Origin: Alphaproteobacteria bacterium
GTDB lineage: Bacteria; Pseudomonadota; Alphaproteobacteria; SMXS01
Length of the DNA stretch: 64,000 nt
Direction: 5' to 3'
Assembly (NCBI GenBank): GCA_028284945.1
Contig: JANQQJ010000023.1
Location: 1-64,000 of the forward strand
The notes beneath the pieces are model-generated. The model had not been told where the DNA came from and did no database searches. It was given only the letters and a program-made list of their open reading frames with translations. Both the position numbers and the translations under genes were made by a program. The number at the start of each line of letters is the position of its first letter. Positions within the stretch are counted from its first letter, which is position 1. This document shows positions 15,575 through 24,885 of the stretch, one piece after another.

Positions 15575-16057
15575 TCAGGCAGCCGGGCGCCAGACACGGG
15601 GCGGCTTACCCGTCGCCACCTCTTGAATCGACCAGACTTCGACGCGCCATGGCTCCAGCTTCAGCAAGCCATAGGTCGGGTCGTCGACCGACTCCCAGAA
15701 TGTCTTGAGGTCATAGCCATAGGGTTCCGGATACTCTCCGAACAAATCCCACAGGCGCCGCTTTTCCGCCATGTCCTCAATGAACTCTGTCTTGCAGTCG
15801 GCCATGACCTGTTGATGTTCAGGCGTCCAGTATGTCAGCGAAACATGGGGGTTACCCTCCAGATGTTTTGCTTTCAGGCTCTGACGGCCGGTAGCGATCC
15901 AGCCCACTGCGCCCTCGTCGGTGACTTCCCAGATCGGGTGCAGCATGCGCGCGCGGGTGCGGCCCTTGGTATCGACCGTGGCGACCGACGCCCAAACGAT
16001 GGAAGACACCCGGTCCTCGAATTCTTTCCTGATATCGGCAAATGACTCTACGTCCAT
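15575..16057 (-). CDS. pyridoxamine 5'-phosphate oxidase-fold flavoprotein
   Basis: A 160-residue split-barrel protein with SIVWASVATVDTKGRTRARMLHPIWE at the N-terminus, GWIATGRQSLKAKHLEGNPHVSLTYW in the middle, and a C-terminal extension with YGLLKLEPWRVEVW. Proteins of this class bind FMN or F420 and include oxidases, reductases and haem-degrading enzymes. It heads an operon with the alpha/beta hydrolase. A general role in detoxification or cofactor-dependent reduction is inferred. Confidence 0.78.
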   Translation of the reverse strand: MDVESFADIRKEFEDRVSSIVWASVATVDTKGRTRARMLHPIWEVTDEGAVGWIATGRQSLKAKHLEGNPHVSLTYWTPEHQQVMADCKTEFIEDMAEKRRLWDLFGEYPEPYGYDLKTFWESVDDPTYGLLKLEPWRVEVWSIQEVATGKPPRVWRPAA

Positions 16058-16169
16058 GAAACTCTCCTCGTGTTAGCGCGCCAGTGAACTGGAAGCCCGG
16101 GGCCAGGTCAAGCTTGCGGACGGCCCATGCTGTGCAATGATGGCGCAAATTTTTCATGAGGTGGAAACT

Positions 16170-16934
16170 ATGGGACGCGTTGAAGGCAAAATTGCACTGA
16201 TCACCGGTGCTGGTTCGGGGTTGGGCCGCGCGGCCGCCATTCGGCTTGCAGGTGAAGGCGCAACCCTGGTCGTTACCGATGTGAATGCCGACGGTGCCCG
16301 GGAAACGGTCCAACTGATCGAAAATGCGGGTGGATTTGCATGGTGCCAAAAGCAGGATGTCACCCAGGAAGCGGAGTGGACCGCGCTGATCGACGAGATC
16401 ATGGAACGGCACGGCCGTATCGACATTCTGGTTAACAATGCCGGGATCATCATCGTGAAGCCGATTGCTGCGATGACACTGGAGGACTTCAGGCGGCAAA
16501 ACGCAATCAATGTCGATGGCGTCTTTCTCGGCATCAAACATGGATCGGCAGCCATGGCGCAAAACGGCACCGGGTCAATTGTGAACCTGTCATCTGTCGC
16601 TGGATTGCGCGGCTCGGCCAATACGATCGGCTATTGCGCCAGCAAGGGCGCCGTGCGGCTGATGACGAAGGCGGCTGCCAAGGAAATGCAGCTGATGAGC
16701 CTCGATATCCGCGTCAATTCCGTGCATCCCGCCCTCATTTCAACGCCCATGGCAGAGTCGATTATCGATCAGGTCGGCGGCGACACCGAAGGTGTCGGCC
16801 GTATGGCAGCACGCCAGTCCGGCCGCTATGGCACGCCTGAAGAAGTCGCTGACGCGATCCTTTATCTGGCATCAGATGAATCAAGTTTTTGTACCGGCAG
16901 CGAACTGGTGATCGACGGCGGGCAAACAGCCTAG
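16170..16934 (+). CDS. SDR-family oxidoreductase
   Basis: A 254-residue classical short-chain dehydrogenase. TGAGSGLGRA is the nucleotide-binding loop, DVNADG follows strand 2, and NNAG, a serine in NLSSVAG, and the Tyr/Lys pair in YCASKGAVRL make up the active site. A GSELVIDGGQTA tail is present. It probably interconverts a secondary alcohol and ketone with NAD(H). The ATG at 16170 has GAGGTGG just upstream and is preferred over 16137. The stop overlaps the convergent hydrolase stop by four bases. Confidence 0.85.
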   Translation: MGRVEGKIALITGAGSGLGRAAAIRLAGEGATLVVTDVNADGARETVQLIENAGGFAWCQKQDVTQEAEWTALIDEIMERHGRIDILVNNAGIIIVKPIAAMTLEDFRRQNAINVDGVFLGIKHGSAAMAQNGTGSIVNLSSVAGLRGSANTIGYCASKGAVRLMTKAAAKEMQLMSLDIRVNSVHPALISTPMAESIIDQVGGDTEGVGRMAARQSGRYGTPEEVADAILYLASDESSFCTGSELVIDGGQTA

Positions 16935-17821
16935 GCTAGACCCGCCACGTCAAGGATCGCCTGCCGAACCACGTCTGGCTTTTCCATCGGCAGAAAGTGG
17001 GTAGTCCCCAGCACTTCGGTCACATGCCAGTCCGGCTGAAGGCGTTTGACCAGCTCGGCCGTTTGGGGCCGCATGGTCGACCCCTCCTCGGCATAAAGCA
17101 GCGAGACAGGGCATTCGATGCGCCGAATAATCCGACCCAGCATGCTGCCTGCGGAACCAAAAGTGGCGGCTTCCCAGGCCGGCGCACAGGCCAGCTGCAC
17201 CTCACCATTCGGCAGGTCTATTGACCCCCCGGTGATGTAATCCCGCAGCACCTGATCCGGCCATGTCTTAAAGGCACCCCGACCCTTATAGGCGTCGAAC
17301 ATCATCTCGCGGGTTCCATAGACCGCACGGCGGCGGGACGCACCTCTGACCAGATCGCTCGCGCTTGGCAAGCCAAGCAGCCGCCGAAGCCGCATGATCC
17401 GTGCCGCAGCGGCCGGAATCATAACCGGATCGGCAGGAACAAGTCCCAGCACCCTATCTGGAATTTTTGATGCCGCCATCATTGCCACTGCACCTCCCAG
17501 AGAGTGACCGGACAGATAAACGGGTTCATCCAGATCGCGCAGCAGCGCAACCACGTCTTTTGGATAAACATTCCACGATTTGAGCCTATTTGGATCGGCA
17601 GGCGCCGTCGTCATGCCATGGCCACGCAGGTCGACAGCCAGCACCCGGAACCGTGTGGTGAGTGGTGTTAAGAGGGTTTTATAGGTCTCAGCGTTAAAGC
17701 CGGTCGCGTGGCAGAAGAGGAGCACCGGGTTGTTCGTGTCACCGGTCCAGCGGAGCAGAGAAAAGGTGCCTCTTCCCGGCAGGTCCACCATTTCACGGAT
17801 GGGCGCAATTGGCTCACTCAT
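16931..17821 (-). CDS. alpha/beta hydrolase
   Basis: A 296-residue alpha/beta hydrolase. It has LLFCHATGFNAETY in the oxyanion region, VDLRGHGMT, the nucleophile elbow YLSGHSLGGAVA (serine) and a late TTHFLPMEKP that supplies the histidine. The ATG at 17821 overlaps the stop of the AI-2E transporter gene by 8 nt, arguing for an operon and for this start. It resembles small ester and lactone hydrolases; the substrate is unknown. Confidence 0.8.
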   Translation of the reverse strand: MSEPIAPIREMVDLPGRGTFSLLRWTGDTNNPVLLFCHATGFNAETYKTLLTPLTTRFRVLAVDLRGHGMTTAPADPNRLKSWNVYPKDVVALLRDLDEPVYLSGHSLGGAVAMMAASKIPDRVLGLVPADPVMIPAAAARIMRLRRLLGLPSASDLVRGASRRRAVYGTREMMFDAYKGRGAFKTWPDQVLRDYITGGSIDLPNGEVQLACAPAWEAATFGSAGSMLGRIIRRIECPVSLLYAEEGSTMRPQTAELVKRLQPDWHVTEVLGTTHFLPMEKPDVVRQAILDVAGLA

Positions 17822-18911
17822 CAGAGTCGCGCCTGAAACCTGAAACATCGCCGTCGACCGACAAGAGCACCGCGACGGGCCGCGTCTGACTGAAATTGGC
17901 AAAGATGATCATCAGAATCACCATGATCGGGACGCTGAGGAACATGCCGGCGACACCCCAGATGCTGCCCCATACGGCCAATGCCAGGATTACCACAAGC
18001 GGGCTTACGTTCAGTGAACCGCCCATCAGCTTCGGTTCTACGATGTTGCCAACCACGATCTGAATCGTCGCCAATATCGGTGTGACAACCAAAAACGGAC
18101 CGAAACTGTCGAACTGCACCAATGTCAGCAGCGACGGGAAGATAATGCCCAGCAATGACCCGATGGTTGGAATATAGTTGAGCAGGAAAATCACAAAGCC
18201 CCAAAACGCGGCATAATCGACCCCTGCGGAGACGAGAACAACATAGCTGAGACCGCCGGTGATCAGGCTCATCAACGTCTTGATCCACATATATTTGCGG
18301 ATGTCCTGATTAATCTGCGCCAGGATATTGCGCACCCGTTCGCGGCGCCCGGTGGCCGGAAACAGCCGCCGAACCTTGGCATCGAAGGTGCTTTCTTCCA
18401 AAAACAGGAACAGCATGTAGATCAGCACCAGACCGGCATTACCGGCCAGACTGGCCAGTGTTCCGGCCAGATTTCCGATCAACGGCCCCAGCTCAATTGA
18501 CGAGAACATCGAGTCGAAACTGAAAACATCGTCTAACCCCAGCCAGGTGGCTGCCTCAAGCATACGCAGTTCAAGATTCTGCTGGTAAATCGGGGCGGCC
18601 TGATTGACCCCGGCAAGGTTCTGGGTTGCCAGGTTTATCCCCCCTATCGCCGCGCCCAGCACCAAGATAAGCGCCGCTGTTACTGTTGCCCAGCGTGGCG
18701 GCCGCCAGTCGCCGACGGTGATGCGCTCGAACCCATCGGCCACGGCATCCACCAGAAACCAGGCCAGAACAGCGACAGCAAAGGGCACCAGCAAACTGCG
18801 CCCTTCGACGAGCAACACAACGGTCAGCGCAGCGATTGCAAACGCAGCGGCGTAGTAGAAAACCCGGGGGATGTTGCTTGAATCGGCCATGAGGGCGGCG
18901 ATTGTCATCAT
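17814..18911 (-). CDS. AI-2E-family transporter-like membrane protein
   Basis: A 365-residue protein with about eight membrane segments and the AI-2E exporter family features LVDAVADGFERI near the N-terminus, IKTLMSLITGGLSYVVL, GFVIFLLNYIPTIGSLLGIIFP, and GNIVEPKLMGGSLNVSPLVVILALAVWGSIWGVAGMFLSVPI. Members export autoinducer-2 or serve as Na+/H+ antiporters, and no luxS is visible here. The start was set at 18911; an internal ATG at 18890 is also possible. It overlaps the hydrolase downstream. Confidence 0.82.
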   Translation of the reverse strand: MMTIAALMADSSNIPRVFYYAAAFAIAALTVVLLVEGRSLLVPFAVAVLAWFLVDAVADGFERITVGDWRPPRWATVTAALILVLGAAIGGINLATQNLAGVNQAAPIYQQNLELRMLEAATWLGLDDVFSFDSMFSSIELGPLIGNLAGTLASLAGNAGLVLIYMLFLFLEESTFDAKVRRLFPATGRRERVRNILAQINQDIRKYMWIKTLMSLITGGLSYVVLVSAGVDYAAFWGFVIFLLNYIPTIGSLLGIIFPSLLTLVQFDSFGPFLVVTPILATIQIVVGNIVEPKLMGGSLNVSPLVVILALAVWGSIWGVAGMFLSVPIMVILMIIFANFSQTRPVAVLLSVDGDVSGFRRDSDE

Positions 18912-19009
18912 TGCACTGCCGTCCGTCAATGGAAGGCACCGGCAATGTTGGGCCGTGACAAGCTGCGGCCCCGGCTGCAATAAAGTCAGACGCGAATACG
19001 GGGCAGCTT

Positions 19010-19915
19010 GTGAGCCAGGTTGGACAAACAGATCCGCACGAAAACCAGACTCTTGGCATCATTCTGATGCTGGGGGCGTTCCTGGCCTATACGGGGATCG
19101 ACGCACAATCGAAGGTGATGGCGGAAATCGGCTATCACGCGATATTCATCACCTGGGGCCGCCTGGTCGCGCAACTGGTCTTGATGGTGCCCTATATGAT
19201 CCGAACCGGCCTGCCCGGCCTGAAGTCCCGGCGGCTTGATCTGCAAGTGGCACGCGGGCTCTGCATGCTAATCGCGGGCGTCCTGTTCGTCATGGGGCTG
19301 GCCCATCTGCCGCTGGCGACCATGACGGCGATCAACTTCGTCTCGCCCTTTATCATCACGATTCTGACGATGCTTGTGCTGAAGGAGGCGGTTGGCATTC
19401 ATCGCTGGCTTGCCATCATCATTGGCTTTACAGGGGCGATGATTGTGATTCGGCCAGGCACGGAAGCCTTCACCGTGGCCTCGCTGTACGGCCTAGGGGC
19501 CGCGCTATTCTGGGCCACATCGATCATCGTGACCCGCGTGGTGCAGCGCTACGATTCCAGCATGCTGACGATTTTCTACACGATCATCGTCGGGATCGGC
19601 GGCTCGTCATTTCTGGTTATCGAATATTGGCGGGAGGTCGACCTGCTCGCCATGGTCTTCCTCTTCGGTATGGCCGTGTGCAGCACCGTCGGCCAGTTGC
19701 TGATGAACGGGGCCCTGAAACAGACCAGCCCGGCGGTTCTGGCGCCGCTGAACTACAGCCAACTGATCTGGGCGGGGTTGGTCGGTGCGCTCGTTTTTTC
19801 CGAGTTCCCCGACCAGTGGACCTGGGTCGGCGCCGGAATCATCGTCCTGAGCGGGCTTTACGTCTGGCACCGGGAGCGGCAACCCGCCACCCCTAGGCCC
19901 AGACCAGCTGAATAG
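19010..19915 (+). CDS. DMT-superfamily (EamA) transporter
   Basis: A 301-residue, ten-helix protein with two EamA repeats. LGAFLAYTGIDAQSKVMAEIG is in the first helix, FVSPFIITILTMLVLKE is in helix 4, and the matching half ends LNYSQLIWAGLVGALVFSEF. Such carriers move amino acids, drugs or metabolites, usually outward. The start is a GTG. It is transcribed divergently from the AI-2E-like gene and convergently with the SDR gene, whose stop is 4 nt away. Confidence 0.82.
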   Translation: MSQVGQTDPHENQTLGIILMLGAFLAYTGIDAQSKVMAEIGYHAIFITWGRLVAQLVLMVPYMIRTGLPGLKSRRLDLQVARGLCMLIAGVLFVMGLAHLPLATMTAINFVSPFIITILTMLVLKEAVGIHRWLAIIIGFTGAMIVIRPGTEAFTVASLYGLGAALFWATSIIVTRVVQRYDSSMLTIFYTIIVGIGGSSFLVIEYWREVDLLAMVFLFGMAVCSTVGQLLMNGALKQTSPAVLAPLNYSQLIWAGLVGALVFSEFPDQWTWVGAGIIVLSGLYVWHRERQPATPRPRPAE

Positions 19916-19919
19916 CCGC

Positions 19920-20681
19920 TTAACGCGGCGCCATCCGGATCGCGCCATCCAGACGGATGGTCTCACCATTCATCATGGTGTTTTCGCACAGCTCGCGCGC
20001 CATGGTCGCGAACTCTTCCGGCTTACCCAAACGCTGCGGGAACGGAATGCTCTTAGCCAATGAGTCGAGCACGTTATCCGGTGCGCGCAGCATCAGCGGC
20101 GTGGCAAAAATGCCCGGGCAGATCGTGTTACAGCGAATGCCGACATTGGCGAGATCGCGCGCGATGACCAATGTCATGCCGACGATCCCGGCTTTGGACG
20201 CCGTATAGGCAATCTGACCAACCTGACCGTCAAACGCCGCGACAGAAGCCGTCTGAACAATCGCGCCGCGTTCACCATCTTCCAACGGTTCGAGCGTCTG
20301 AATTTCAGCGGCAACCAGCCTGGAGCAGTTGAAGTGCCCGATCAGGTTCGTGTTGATCACCTGCATGAAGTGGTCGAGTTCCATGGGACCGTCGCGGCCA
20401 ACAATCTTGCCGGCGCGGCCAATGCCGGCACAGTTGATCAGAATGCGCGGCGTACCATGGGCTGATTTCGCAACCTCGATACCGGCCTTTACATCCTCTT
20501 CCGAGGCCACATCGACTTTGGCGAAGGCGCCGCCGATCTCGCCGGCCAGCTCGTTACCCAGTTCCTCATTGAGGTCCCAAAGCGTGACCTTCATACCCTT
20601 GGCAGTCAATTCACGCGCGGTCGCCGCGCCCAGTCCCGATGCGCCGCCCGTGATGATGGCGGAATGCCCTTCCAGCTTCAT
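19920..20681 (-). CDS. SDR-family 3-hydroxyacyl-CoA dehydrogenase type II-like protein
   Basis: A 253-residue SDR close to the HSD17B10/type II 3-hydroxyacyl-CoA dehydrogenase group. It has ITGGASGLGAATAREL, DLNEE, NCAGIG, VQTASVAAFDGQVGQIAYTASKAG (Ser/Tyr/Lys catalytic residues) and FPQRLGKPEEFA near the end. These enzymes use NAD+ to oxidise L-3-hydroxyacyl-CoAs and some steroids. The assignment rests on overall pattern, and another SDR substrate cannot be excluded. It is monocistronic and divergent from the ABM gene. Confidence 0.78.
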   Translation of the reverse strand: MKLEGHSAIITGGASGLGAATARELTAKGMKVTLWDLNEELGNELAGEIGGAFAKVDVASEEDVKAGIEVAKSAHGTPRILINCAGIGRAGKIVGRDGPMELDHFMQVINTNLIGHFNCSRLVAAEIQTLEPLEDGERGAIVQTASVAAFDGQVGQIAYTASKAGIVGMTLVIARDLANVGIRCNTICPGIFATPLMLRAPDNVLDSLAKSIPFPQRLGKPEEFATMARELCENTMMNGETIRLDGAIRMAPR

Positions 20682-20824
20682 GATAATCCCCTGACTATTG
20701 GTGGTTGTTGTTTCGATGCGGCCCAGGGATTAGCCGGTTGCCGGGCCAGAGGCAAGCCGCCCTGTTGACTCAGCGCGCCGGCCCCGCCACGGTTGCCGCC
20801 GAAATTCAAACAGGGGAAAATTTC

Positions 20825-21139
20825 ATGATTGTACTCGCAGGCATCATCACCGCCTCACCCGCCGACATCGACAAGCTAGCGGACGACATCCGCACCATGG
20901 TGACCGCATCCAACGCCGAAGAAGGCTGCCACGCCTATTCCTTCGCGCAGGACCTGAACGACGCCGGCACGATCCGGGTGTTCGAGTGCTGGGAATCCGA
21001 CGAGGCGCTGGCCGAGCATTTCCAGACACCGCATATGGCCACGTTCCAGGCTGCGATGACCGGCGTGACCGTCACCGGTATGGACATCAAGAAATACGAA
21101 ATCAGCGGCGTTGCGCCATTCACCGGTGCGGGGAACTAA
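20825..21139 (+). CDS. ABM-domain (YgiN-type) monooxygenase-like protein
   Basis: A 104-residue antibiotic-biosynthesis-monooxygenase fold. IVLAGIITASPADIDKLADDI opens strand 1 and helix 1, GCHAYSFAQDLNDAGTIRVFECWESDEALAEHFQTPHMATF holds the core, and a short tail ends KKYEISG. The ATG at 20825 was chosen because the longer frame has no family sequence and GGGGAAAA precedes this ATG. The next gene begins 1 nt after the stop, so the two form an operon. The family includes quinone and haem-related oxygenases. Confidence 0.8.
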   Translation: MIVLAGIITASPADIDKLADDIRTMVTASNAEEGCHAYSFAQDLNDAGTIRVFECWESDEALAEHFQTPHMATFQAAMTGVTVTGMDIKKYEISGVAPFTGAGN

Positions 21140-21140
21140 G

Positions 21141-21689
21141 ATGCCAATCCCAGGCCCCGCCCGCATCGAGCCGCTTCCGGACGACCAGCTGCCGGAGTGG
21201 GTCACCGAAAACAAAGACATCCCGCGCGTTAATGTCGTTAAGACCCTGGCGCGGCACGAAAGCCTGATCAAACCTTGGAATCGATTTGCCGCCAACGTTA
21301 TCGGCGACCGCAGCACCCTGTCGGGCCGGGAACGGGAAATCGCCATCCTGCGTACAGGCTGGAACCACCAGTCGGACTATGAATTCGGCCAGCACCGTAT
21401 CATCGGCATGCGTCAGGGATTGAGTGAGCAGGAGGTCGAAGACATTGCCCGCGGGCCAGACCACGGCAACTGGCCAGAACGCGAGCGACTGATCATGGTG
21501 GCCGCTGATGAACTGTTCAAAAACTCAGAGATCAGCGACGAAACCTGGGCAGACCTCACCGAGTTCTATGACGATAAGCAAATGATCGACATCATCTTTG
21601 CGGTCGGCCAGTACACTTTGGTCTGCTTCGCGCTGAAATCGATCCGGGTGCAGCTCGACGAGGGCGTCGGCGGGTTGCCGGAGGTTTAG
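21141..21689 (+). CDS. carboxymuconolactone decarboxylase-family protein
   Basis: A 182-residue alpha-helical protein of the CMD/AhpD superfamily. LSGREREIAILRTGWNHQSDYEFGQHRIIGMRQGLSEQEVEDIARG is its clearest segment. The C-x-x-C pair of AhpD-type peroxidase members is absent, so it belongs to the decarboxylase-like subgroup rather than the thiol peroxidases. It starts right after the ABM gene; the two may act together on an aromatic or lactone intermediate, which is inference. The ATG at 21141 is favoured over 21111, which lies inside the ABM gene. Confidence 0.8.
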   Translation: MPIPGPARIEPLPDDQLPEWVTENKDIPRVNVVKTLARHESLIKPWNRFAANVIGDRSTLSGREREIAILRTGWNHQSDYEFGQHRIIGMRQGLSEQEVEDIARGPDHGNWPERERLIMVAADELFKNSEISDETWADLTEFYDDKQMIDIIFAVGQYTLVCFALKSIRVQLDEGVGGLPEV

Positions 21690-21707
21690 AACCTCAAAAC
21701 TAGCCGT

Positions 21708-21730
21708 CATTCCCGCGAAGGTTGGAATGA
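21708..21730. repeat. short palindromic intergenic repeat (TCATTCC...GGAATGA)
   Basis: A 7-bp inverted repeat around a CGCGAAGGT core in the gap after the CMD gene. It resembles the short CGTCATTCCCGCGAA-type palindromes scattered between genes in many alphaproteobacteria. A related longer element lies at 37919-38001. Confidence 0.45.
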
Positions 21731-21753
21731 TTGCTTGGGAAGAAACCAAAGAA

Positions 21754-21785
21754 AAAGGGCCGCGGGGTAAACCCCACGGCCCTTT
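21754..21785 (-). terminator. rho-independent terminator of groESL
   Basis: A strong hairpin with AAAGGGCCG/CGGCCCTTT outer arms and an inner GGGG/CCCC pair around a four-base loop. On the minus strand it is followed by a T-rich run. It lies just past the groEL stop. Confidence 0.85.
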
Positions 21786-21811
21786 CGCATTCTTGCGCTG
21801 AATGGCGGAAC

Positions 21812-23494
<1,683 letters not shown>

Positions 23495-23809
23495 CTAAGC
23501 CGCAGCCTTGGTGGCAGCGGCGTCTTCGATGATTCCCATAATGTCCGACTCTTTCATGATCAGAAGGTCTTCGCCTTCGATCGTGACTTCGGTACCGGAC
23601 CATTTGCCAAACAGCACACGGTCGCCGGCCTGGACTTCGAGGGGCTGGATTTGGCCCTTCTCGTCACGGGCACCCGGGCCTGTTGCTACGATCTCGCCCT
23701 GAGACGGCTTTTCCTTGGCCGTGTCGGGAATGATGATGCCGCCTGCGGTCTTTTCCTCTTCTTCGAGGCGCCGAACGACGACACGATCCTGAAGCGGTTT
23801 GAAGTTCAT
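23495..23809 (-). CDS. groES: 10-kDa chaperonin GroES
   Basis: A 104-residue co-chaperonin with [35 protein letters not shown], the mobile loop in this region, and the roof and barrel sequence [33 protein letters not shown]. Seven copies cap the GroEL cavity. It is the first gene of groESL, with a candidate promoter at 23899-23927 and tandem CIRCE-like sites at 23913-23972. Confidence 0.97.
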   Translation of the reverse strand: MNFKPLQDRVVVRRLEEEEKTAGGIIIPDTAKEKPSQGEIVATGPGARDEKGQIQPLEVQAGDRVLFGKWSGTEVTIEGEDLLIMKESDIMGIIEDAAATKAAA

Positions 23810-23898
23810 AGGGTGTCACTCCTCACGTGGAAGCTTGATGGGAAGCGAAAAAATGTTGTGATAAAAGCGCTTGCTCCCCTTTGGAGCGCTTCGCGCGC

Positions 23899-23927
23899 TA
23901 TGTAATGAAGTGTTGGCACTCTTTCAA
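23899..23927 (-). promoter_or_regulatory. groES: promoter of groESL
   Basis: On the minus strand TTGAAA (23927-23922) and TACATA (23904-23899) are spaced by exactly 17 bp. The first box is preceded by C, giving CTTGAA, which is also the upstream box of heat-shock sigma-32 promoters. It lies about 90-118 bp upstream of the groES start and overlaps the first CIRCE-like site. Confidence 0.6.
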
Positions 23928-23939
23928 GGGGACTGCCAA
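23913..23939 (-). promoter_or_regulatory. CIRCE-like operator 1
   Basis: TTGGCACTC-N9-GACTGCCAA. Arms match each other at eight of nine positions and the spacer is the canonical nine bases of the HrcA-binding CIRCE element (TTAGCACTC-N9-GAGTGCTAA). It covers part of the groESL promoter spacer and -35 box, where bound HrcA would block transcription. Confidence 0.7.
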
Positions 23940-23945
23940 AGTTTT

Positions 23946-23972
23946 TTGGCAGCCGTTGGATAAGAGTGCTAA
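23946..23972 (-). promoter_or_regulatory. CIRCE-like operator 2
   Basis: TTGGCAGCC-N9-GAGTGCTAA. One arm is a perfect CIRCE half-site; the other matches six of nine. Spacer again nine bases. It starts 33 bp after operator 1, about three helical turns, so both could be bound on one face of the DNA. Confidence 0.6.
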
Positions 23973-24067
23973 CAAACTGATTCTAATGAAGAAAATTTTT
24001 TACTTCTGTTGCGGTCATCAAAAATCTGGGGCAGACTTTTCAGCCATAGTCAAAAAAGAGGATGGCC

Positions 24068-24355
24068 ATGGCACCCAGGCACGCGCACGACTACCGTGAA
24101 ACTGAACTCGTTTTGAAGGGATACCGGCTTGCAACTGCCGAAATTCTCTACCGCATGCCTGACAATCTATCCTTGCTACAGACCTTCGTCTGGCAGGATT
24201 TTGATATTGCGCCCCGCTTTCCCGTCCTGACCGGGTTTTTGAAATTCTGGGAAGACAATCTGGATGGCCCCCTGCATTCGGTGCGCGTTGCCAGCTCACA
24301 ACTGTTGACCCCCACCGAATATCGCGCCGTCGATGGGGTCATTCGTTTGCACTGA
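24068..24355 (+). CDS. usg: Usg-family protein
   Basis: A 95-residue protein matching the alphaproteobacterial Usg family. Landmarks are LVLKGYRLATAEILYRMPDNLSLLQTFVWQDFDIAPRFPVL, LKFWEDNLDGPLHSVRVA, and the ending FRAVDGxIRLH-like (here YRAVDGVIRLH). The family was named for a gene upstream of trpF in Caulobacter, and its function is unknown. The ATG at 24068 has GAGG 7 nt upstream, while the earlier ATG at 24062 is too close to that site. It reads away from groESL with the CIRCE region between them. Confidence 0.85.
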   Translation: MAPRHAHDYRETELVLKGYRLATAEILYRMPDNLSLLQTFVWQDFDIAPRFPVLTGFLKFWEDNLDGPLHSVRVASSQLLTPTEYRAVDGVIRLH

Positions 24356-24457
24356 CCCCCACCGGCTTGTCCAATCCGACAAGTTGACGTACCCTCCGGC
24401 CCACCGGGGGCACGTTTTCGGGGCGCAGGCCCCATCTAGATCGAGGGGATCGTCTCA

Positions 24458-24808
24458 ATGGACTTCCAGACCGCTGTTAAGACCTGCCTGAACAAATATG
24501 TCGACTTCAATGGCCGCGCACGCCGGTCGGAGTTCTGGTATTTTGTGCTTTTCCAGGTCGCTGTCGGCATTGTGGCATCCATCGGTGATGCGCTCATCTT
24601 CGGAGGTATTCTCTACTGGGTCGTCGTATTGGCTCTTTTGTTGCCCGCGCTGGGCGTCGCCGTCCGCCGCCTGCACGATACCGACCGGACCGGCTGGTGG
24701 CTTCTGATCGGCTTGATCCCTCTGGTTGGTCTCATTGTCCTTCTTGTCTTTTATGTTCAGCCCGGCACCGCTGGCGATAATCAATACGGCGCAGATCCCA
24801 AAGCCTGA
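24458..24808 (+). CDS. DUF805-family membrane protein
   Basis: A 116-residue protein with the DUF805 pattern. The N-terminal YVDFNGRARRSEFWYFVLFQVAV is followed by two more hydrophobic segments and VRRLHDTDRTGWWLLIGLIPLVGLIVLLVF. These inner-membrane proteins are widespread and uncharacterised. The start has GAGGGGA about 9 nt upstream. The 102 nt gap before it carries small hairpins (for example CTTGTC-N6-GACAAG at 24366-24383), which may end the usg transcript. Confidence 0.85.
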   Translation: MDFQTAVKTCLNKYVDFNGRARRSEFWYFVLFQVAVGIVASIGDALIFGGILYWVVVLALLLPALGVAVRRLHDTDRTGWWLLIGLIPLVGLIVLLVFYVQPGTAGDNQYGADPKA

Positions 24809-24885
24809 CTCAGTCGGCCTCAGATGATTTGGGTGTTCTCACCCGCCTAAACGGCATTCCAACACCAGCCAGGGTATAGTTGCCT

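Noticed and set aside
15503-16045. A 180-codon plus-strand frame opposite the PPOX-family gene
   Set aside because: The minus-strand gene has clear PPOX-fold motifs and an operon partner; the plus frame is an unrecognisable shadow.
23913-23972. A single CIRCE with a 42-nt spacer (TTGGCACTC...GAGTGCTAA)
   Set aside because: Two elements with the canonical 9-nt spacer explain the same bases better, and also account for the internal hairpin.
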